In this document: one piece after another, positions 60,360-64,000 of the stretch
Position numbering within the stretch: the stretch's first letter is position 1
Layout of the letters: every line of letters begins with the position of its first letter
Position numbers and translations under genes: made by a program
Assembly (NCBI RefSeq): GCF_949987535.1
Contig: NC_080064.1
Coordinates: 133,328,708 to 133,392,707 of the forward strand
Direction of reading: 5' to 3'
DNA from: Balaenoptera acutorostrata
Taxonomy: Eukaryota > Chordata > Mammalia > Artiodactyla > Balaenopteridae
Length of the DNA: 64,000 nucleotides
The notes under the pieces: generated by a model
What the model saw: only the letters and a program-made list of their open reading frames with translations
The model's database searches: none
What the model was told of the DNA's origin: nothing

Positions 60360-60683
60360 GCCTATAGACGTAGAATGATAGGTGAGGAATGAGAGAGAAG
60401 ATGATAGTGATTAAAGCAAACCCCTGTTTATGGCACTTGTGCAATAGATACATATAAGATAAAACCAAGTTAACTTGAACTTCAAAGGTATCTTAAGTGG
60501 GAAAAATGTCAAAAGGAGGAATTAGAGCTGCAAGAATGCAATACAGGGAAGAATGATTTTACCCTTTGCTTGAATATGGTGACATGGCTGGGAGCTTGGG
60601 GTTCTAGGATAATGGCATGGAATCAAATTGCATGTGACTTTGAGTTCCGGATGGTAGGAGCATCTTTCTCTTTCCTCTGGCCC

Positions 60684-60815
60684 AGTAGTTCTCAACCTTG
60701 GCTATTCATTGGAACAGTTTTTGAAAATACTAATGCTTGGGTTCCGTGGCCAGAGATTCTGATTTAACGGGTTGAGGATGTAACCTGGGCATCAGAGGGT
60801 TTAAGTGCTTTCCAG
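60684..60815. repeat. MER5-like hAT fossil, second copy
   Basis: 'cagtagttctcaaccttggctattcattgg', 'aatactaatgcttgggttccgtggccagagattctgattta', 'gggcatcagagggtttaag'. A different subtype from the copy at 60180. Confidence 0.75.
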
Positions 60816-62017
60816 GTCTTTGTGCTGCCAGTGCTCTAGCTTCCACCTCGTTCTGTTTGCAATCACTCTCTTTACCCTGAGGCCAATTCTTCACTTCCCA
60901 ATGTGGAGCATTGTAGGTTGAATGAAAGGGACAATGGTGGACTTCTTAGGGCTATCGTTAACAGTCATCACTGTCAGCCTAAGAACAGGGAAAAAACAGC
61001 CAGGAAGAGAAACTCAGGTGTAACTAGACAGCTGGATCAGAAGTGGCTCTCAGTTAGTGGCTCTAGAAAGTAAGATAATTTTAGATATTGGAGGAAGGGG
61101 TCGCTTTTTTAAAAAAACTTTGCACTATCAGCTGTTTAAAGAAATCTTTTTTTATAAAAATGATAGCAGCTTAGAATTCTTTGAAAAGTAATTAATTATT
61201 TTCTGGTCTTGATATAGGTTGTTTTTTAAAAAAATTTTCAGTTGCCTTCAGAGGCAATCCTGTTTTCAGATTGGTTCTTACCTTATTGGAATAGAGACAG
61301 CAGGCTTGGCTATGCATTTGGTTCTTATTTTCCATTACATCACTTTTTCCAGCAAACCACTTGAACATGTATATTTTGTTAGCCTGTCCTTGTCAGATCT
61401 CAGGCAGCCTGAAAGATAGAGGGAAGGGGATGAAGGGGAATCATAAAGACCTGGAAGCCCTCATGGGCTCAGGCTGTGGTTAGGGTGCTTGCTGGAAATA
61501 CACCAGGGAATGGAGAGTAAGTCATAGCCATGCTAAAACATGTTAGCCAGGTAACCGTCGGAAGGATTTCCTGTTTGCCTCTGTGGGACACAAATGAGAA
61601 TTCTTCTCCGATTTTACCCATTTGTGTTGCAAATGACTCCATAGATAGTGGGTCCTTTGACCCTCTGTCAGAAGGCTCCTGCTCTGTTCATCCAAATACA
61701 GAAGGAAAGATGGGTGTCATGGTCCTTGAGTGAGTCTGTCTTAATTGGTGAGTTTGACATAAGAAATTTTGCCGTTAAGTGGAGAGAATCGCCAGGCCTC
61801 CTGCGGGGAGAACCTGGAATGGGGAAGACTGCTTTGTGCCCTTCCCCTGGGTACTGGAATATCCAGATGGTTAGTAATGGGGGAGAGGAGAGCTCAGTTA
61901 GTTACGAAGTAGACAGAGTCAATGCCAAATTCAGAGGTCCAGGAATGGTTACTCTGGACGATCATCATCATCACTGAATGATCAAGGAAAGGATCCCCAC
62001 CAAGTCGGCTCAATCTC
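60816..62017. other. Unassigned spacer
   Basis: The open frames at 61530-61733 and 61648-61977 are short, lack recognisable domains and have no splice context I can support. Confidence 0.4.
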
Positions 62018-62175
62018 TAGAAGTGGAGTTTGCAAACATGGGTGTGCCCGAGTCTCCTGGGATGCCTCTTACCAAGGCAGATTCCCTCTTTCAGGGTGCA
62101 CAGTCCTGAAATCTACATTTCTAAAAATAAAAATTCTCTCCACTAGTGATTTTAATACACTTGAAAAACATTGCC
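62018..62175. repeat. Probable hAT/MER5-like fossil
   Basis: 'agtttgcaaacatgggtgtgcccgagtctcctggg' and, at the far end, 'gattttaatacacttgaaaaacattgcc' resemble the two ends of a MER5-group element, heavily decayed. Confidence 0.4.
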
Positions 62176-62519
62176 TTGGATAACATTCACTTCTGGACTT
62201 AGTCATTAAATGTGCTGAAAATCATAGTGTCTAGAATATGGAAACATAGAGCTAAATTTTACACTGGGAATGACTTGGATATATGAGAGAGGACAAAGGT
62301 GTGGGTGGGAAAGAAAAAAGAAAACAGGAGCACACTGAGATCAACAGAAGAATAATTTTAAGGTAGCTGGAGAATATGAGCCTTCTGAGACCCAGAGTAC
62401 CATGCCATAAAGACGCAAATCACACATATGTCTCTGTCCAATGTGCCTCAGCAATACATCAGATGTATTGCTCTATCATGGAAAAACTAGATGATTTAGA
62501 CTGCTCTTGACTTTTCAAA

Positions 62520-63292
62520 TACCATAAAAATCAGTTTTAAAGTATACAATTAAATAGTGTCTAGTATATTCACAAAGTTATGCAAGTATCAGCACTATAA
62601 TTCCAAAATACTTTCATCACCCTCTAAATAAATTCCCATTCTCTTTCCTCTCCAATCCCAGGAAACCACTAATTTACTTTCTGTCTCTATGCATTTTCCT
62701 AGTGTGGAAATGTCATATAAATAGAATTGTACAATCTGTAGCCTTTTGTAACTGTCTTCTTTGGCTTAGCTTTATGTTTTCAAGGATCATACATATTGTA
62801 GAATGTATCAGTACTTCATTCCTTTTTATGGCTAAGTAATAGTCCACTGAAGGATATACCATATTTTATTTATCTATTCCTCAGTTGATGTATATTTGGA
62901 TCATTTCCATTTTTGGCTATTATGTGTAAGGCTGCTATGAATATTTGTGCACACATTTTTTTGTAGATATATGTTTTCATTTCTCTTGGGCATAAGCTAC
63001 AAGTGGAATTGCAAGGTCATATTGTTACTCTGAGTTTAAACTTCCAAGGAACTAACAAATTCTTTTCCAAAGTGGCTGCACCCTTTTACATTCCACCAGC
63101 AGTTTGTGAGAGTTCCAATTTCTTCACATCCATGCCAGAATTTGTTGTTATATGTCTTTTTGATTATAGCCATCTTAGTAGATGTGAAGTGGCAGCAAAG
63201 TGTGCTTTAGATTTATATTTCATTAACGACAGATAATGTTGAACTTGTTGGCCATTTGCATATCTTTAGAGAAAAGTCTATTTAAATCCTTT
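62520..63292 (-). mobile_element. Old L1M, 3' end and ORF2 C-terminal remnant
   Basis: Antisense old L1: 3' UTR ('ttttaaagtatacaattaaatagtgtctagtatattcac'), then ORF2 ('tccactgaaggatataccatattttatttatctattcc', 'aaagtggctgcacccttttacattccaccagcag', 'ttggccatttgcatatctttagagaaaagtctatttaaatcctttg'). Its right end meets the younger L1 at about 63293. Confidence 0.85.
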
Positions 63293-64000
63293 GTTTTTTT
63301 TTTTTTTTACATCTTTATTGGAGTATAATTGCTTCACAGTGGTGTGTCAGTTCCTGCTGTATAACAAAGTGAATCAACTATACATATACATATATCCCCA
63401 TATCCCCTCCCTCTTGTGTCTCCCTTCCACCCTCCTTATCCCATCACTCTAGGTGGTTGCAAAGCACCGAGCTGATCTCCCTGTGTTATGCAGCTGCTTC
63501 CCACTAGCTATCTATTTTATATTTGGTAGTGTATATATGTCAATGCTACTCTCTCACTTCATCACAGATTACCCTTCCCCCTCCCCGTGTCCTTAAGTCC
63601 ATTCTCTATGTCTGTGTCTTTCTTCTTGTCCTGCTCCTAGGTTCTTCAGAACCCCTTTTTGTTTTTTTTAGATTCCATTTATATGTGTTAGCATACGGTA
63701 TTTGTTTTTCTCTTTCTGACTTACTTCACTCTGTATGACAGTCTATAGGTCCATCCACCTCACTACAGACAACTCAATTTCATTTCTTTTTATGCTCAGT
63801 AATATTCCATTGTATATATGTGCCACATCTTCTGTATCCATTCATCCGATGATGGACACTTAGGTTGCTTCCATGTCCTGGCTATTGTAAATAGTGCTGC
63901 AATAAACATTGTGGTACATGATTCTTTTTGAATTATGGTTTTCTCAGGGTATATGCCCAGTCGTGGGATTGCTGGCTCATATGGTAGTTGTATTTTTAGT
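63293..64000 (-). mobile_element. Younger L1, 3' end to window edge (partial)
   Basis: The poly-T run (63294-63309) is followed by 'acatctttattggagtataattgcttcacagtgg', the full 3' UTR and antisense ORF2 from about 63660 on. The element continues past the window end, so its length and 5' end are unknown. It inserted at the edge of, or inside, the old L1M at 62520-63292. Confidence 0.9.

Noticed and set aside
61648..61977. A 109-codon open frame with a Walker-A-like 'GEPGMGKT' and a terminal run of four histidines.
   Set aside because: The motif is isolated: no Walker B or other ATPase motif follows, the frame has no family resemblance, and the histidines come from a short CAT repeat. Chance is the simplest reading.

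Overview
The window looks like non-coding nuclear DNA from a placental mammal, most likely a cetacean or a close relative such as hippopotamus. The main evidence is six tRNA-derived CHR-type SINEs: a head with the 'CCCTGGTGGCGCAGTGG' type A-box region, a 'GGTTCGAGCCC' B box, a GC-rich body and a (TAAA)n/(TTTA)n tail. They sit among several 5'-truncated L1 copies and an 80-bp mariner-type palindromic MITE of the kind found in Cetartiodactyla. I saw none of the ruminant BovB/Bov-tA or pig PRE1 elements that would argue for those lineages. The species call is inference. I found no protein-coding exon, RNA gene, CpG-island promoter, CRISPR or operon that I can support; every long open frame I examined is an L1 ORF2 relic, repeat sequence or chance.

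Layout. 0-5 kb: an old MIR split by a 5'-truncated L1 (280-1334), then AT-rich DNA with a 45-bp hairpin (2521-2565) and an old minus-strand L1 (4011-5222). 5.3-10.1 kb: long antisense L2-type segments, an old L1 fragment, a CHR SINE (8728-9089) and a MIR. 11.4-13 kb: an L1 internal fragment and a second SINE. 13.5-18.9 kb: an old antisense L1/HAL1-like element invaded by a younger L1 (about 15.0-15.96 kb) and a SINE (17.1-17.5 kb). 19-26.6 kb: mostly unassigned sequence with MIR and L2 fossils. 26.6-28.3 kb: an L1 inserted inside another L1. 29-35 kb: a GATA microsatellite holding a broken mariner MITE, an intact 80-bp mariner MITE, two short L1 insertions and a plus-strand L2-type LINE. 35-42.7 kb: the longest stretch poor in recognisable repeats, with a diverged 101-bp direct repeat about 1 kb apart. 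42.7-53.8 kb: an old L1, SINEs, L2 tails (one split by an L1), a probable ERV1-type solo LTR and a G-quadruplex motif. 54-64 kb: MIRs, hAT/MER5-type DNA transposon fossils, a CR1/L3-type LINE fossil (about 58.0-58.5 kb), and an old L1 followed by a younger L1 cut by the window end.

How the parts relate: the insertions stack in age layers (CR1/L2/MIR, then old L1 and hAT, then mariner MITE, then lineage L1 and SINE). Many young insertions keep perfect target-site duplications, so the order of events can be read. All six SINEs and nearly all L1s point to the minus strand, which would fit an intron of a plus-strand gene but does not prove it. I found no previously undescribed biological system. 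The best leads are the 101-bp direct repeat, the repeat-poor 35-42.7 kb block, the strand bias and the small hairpin.
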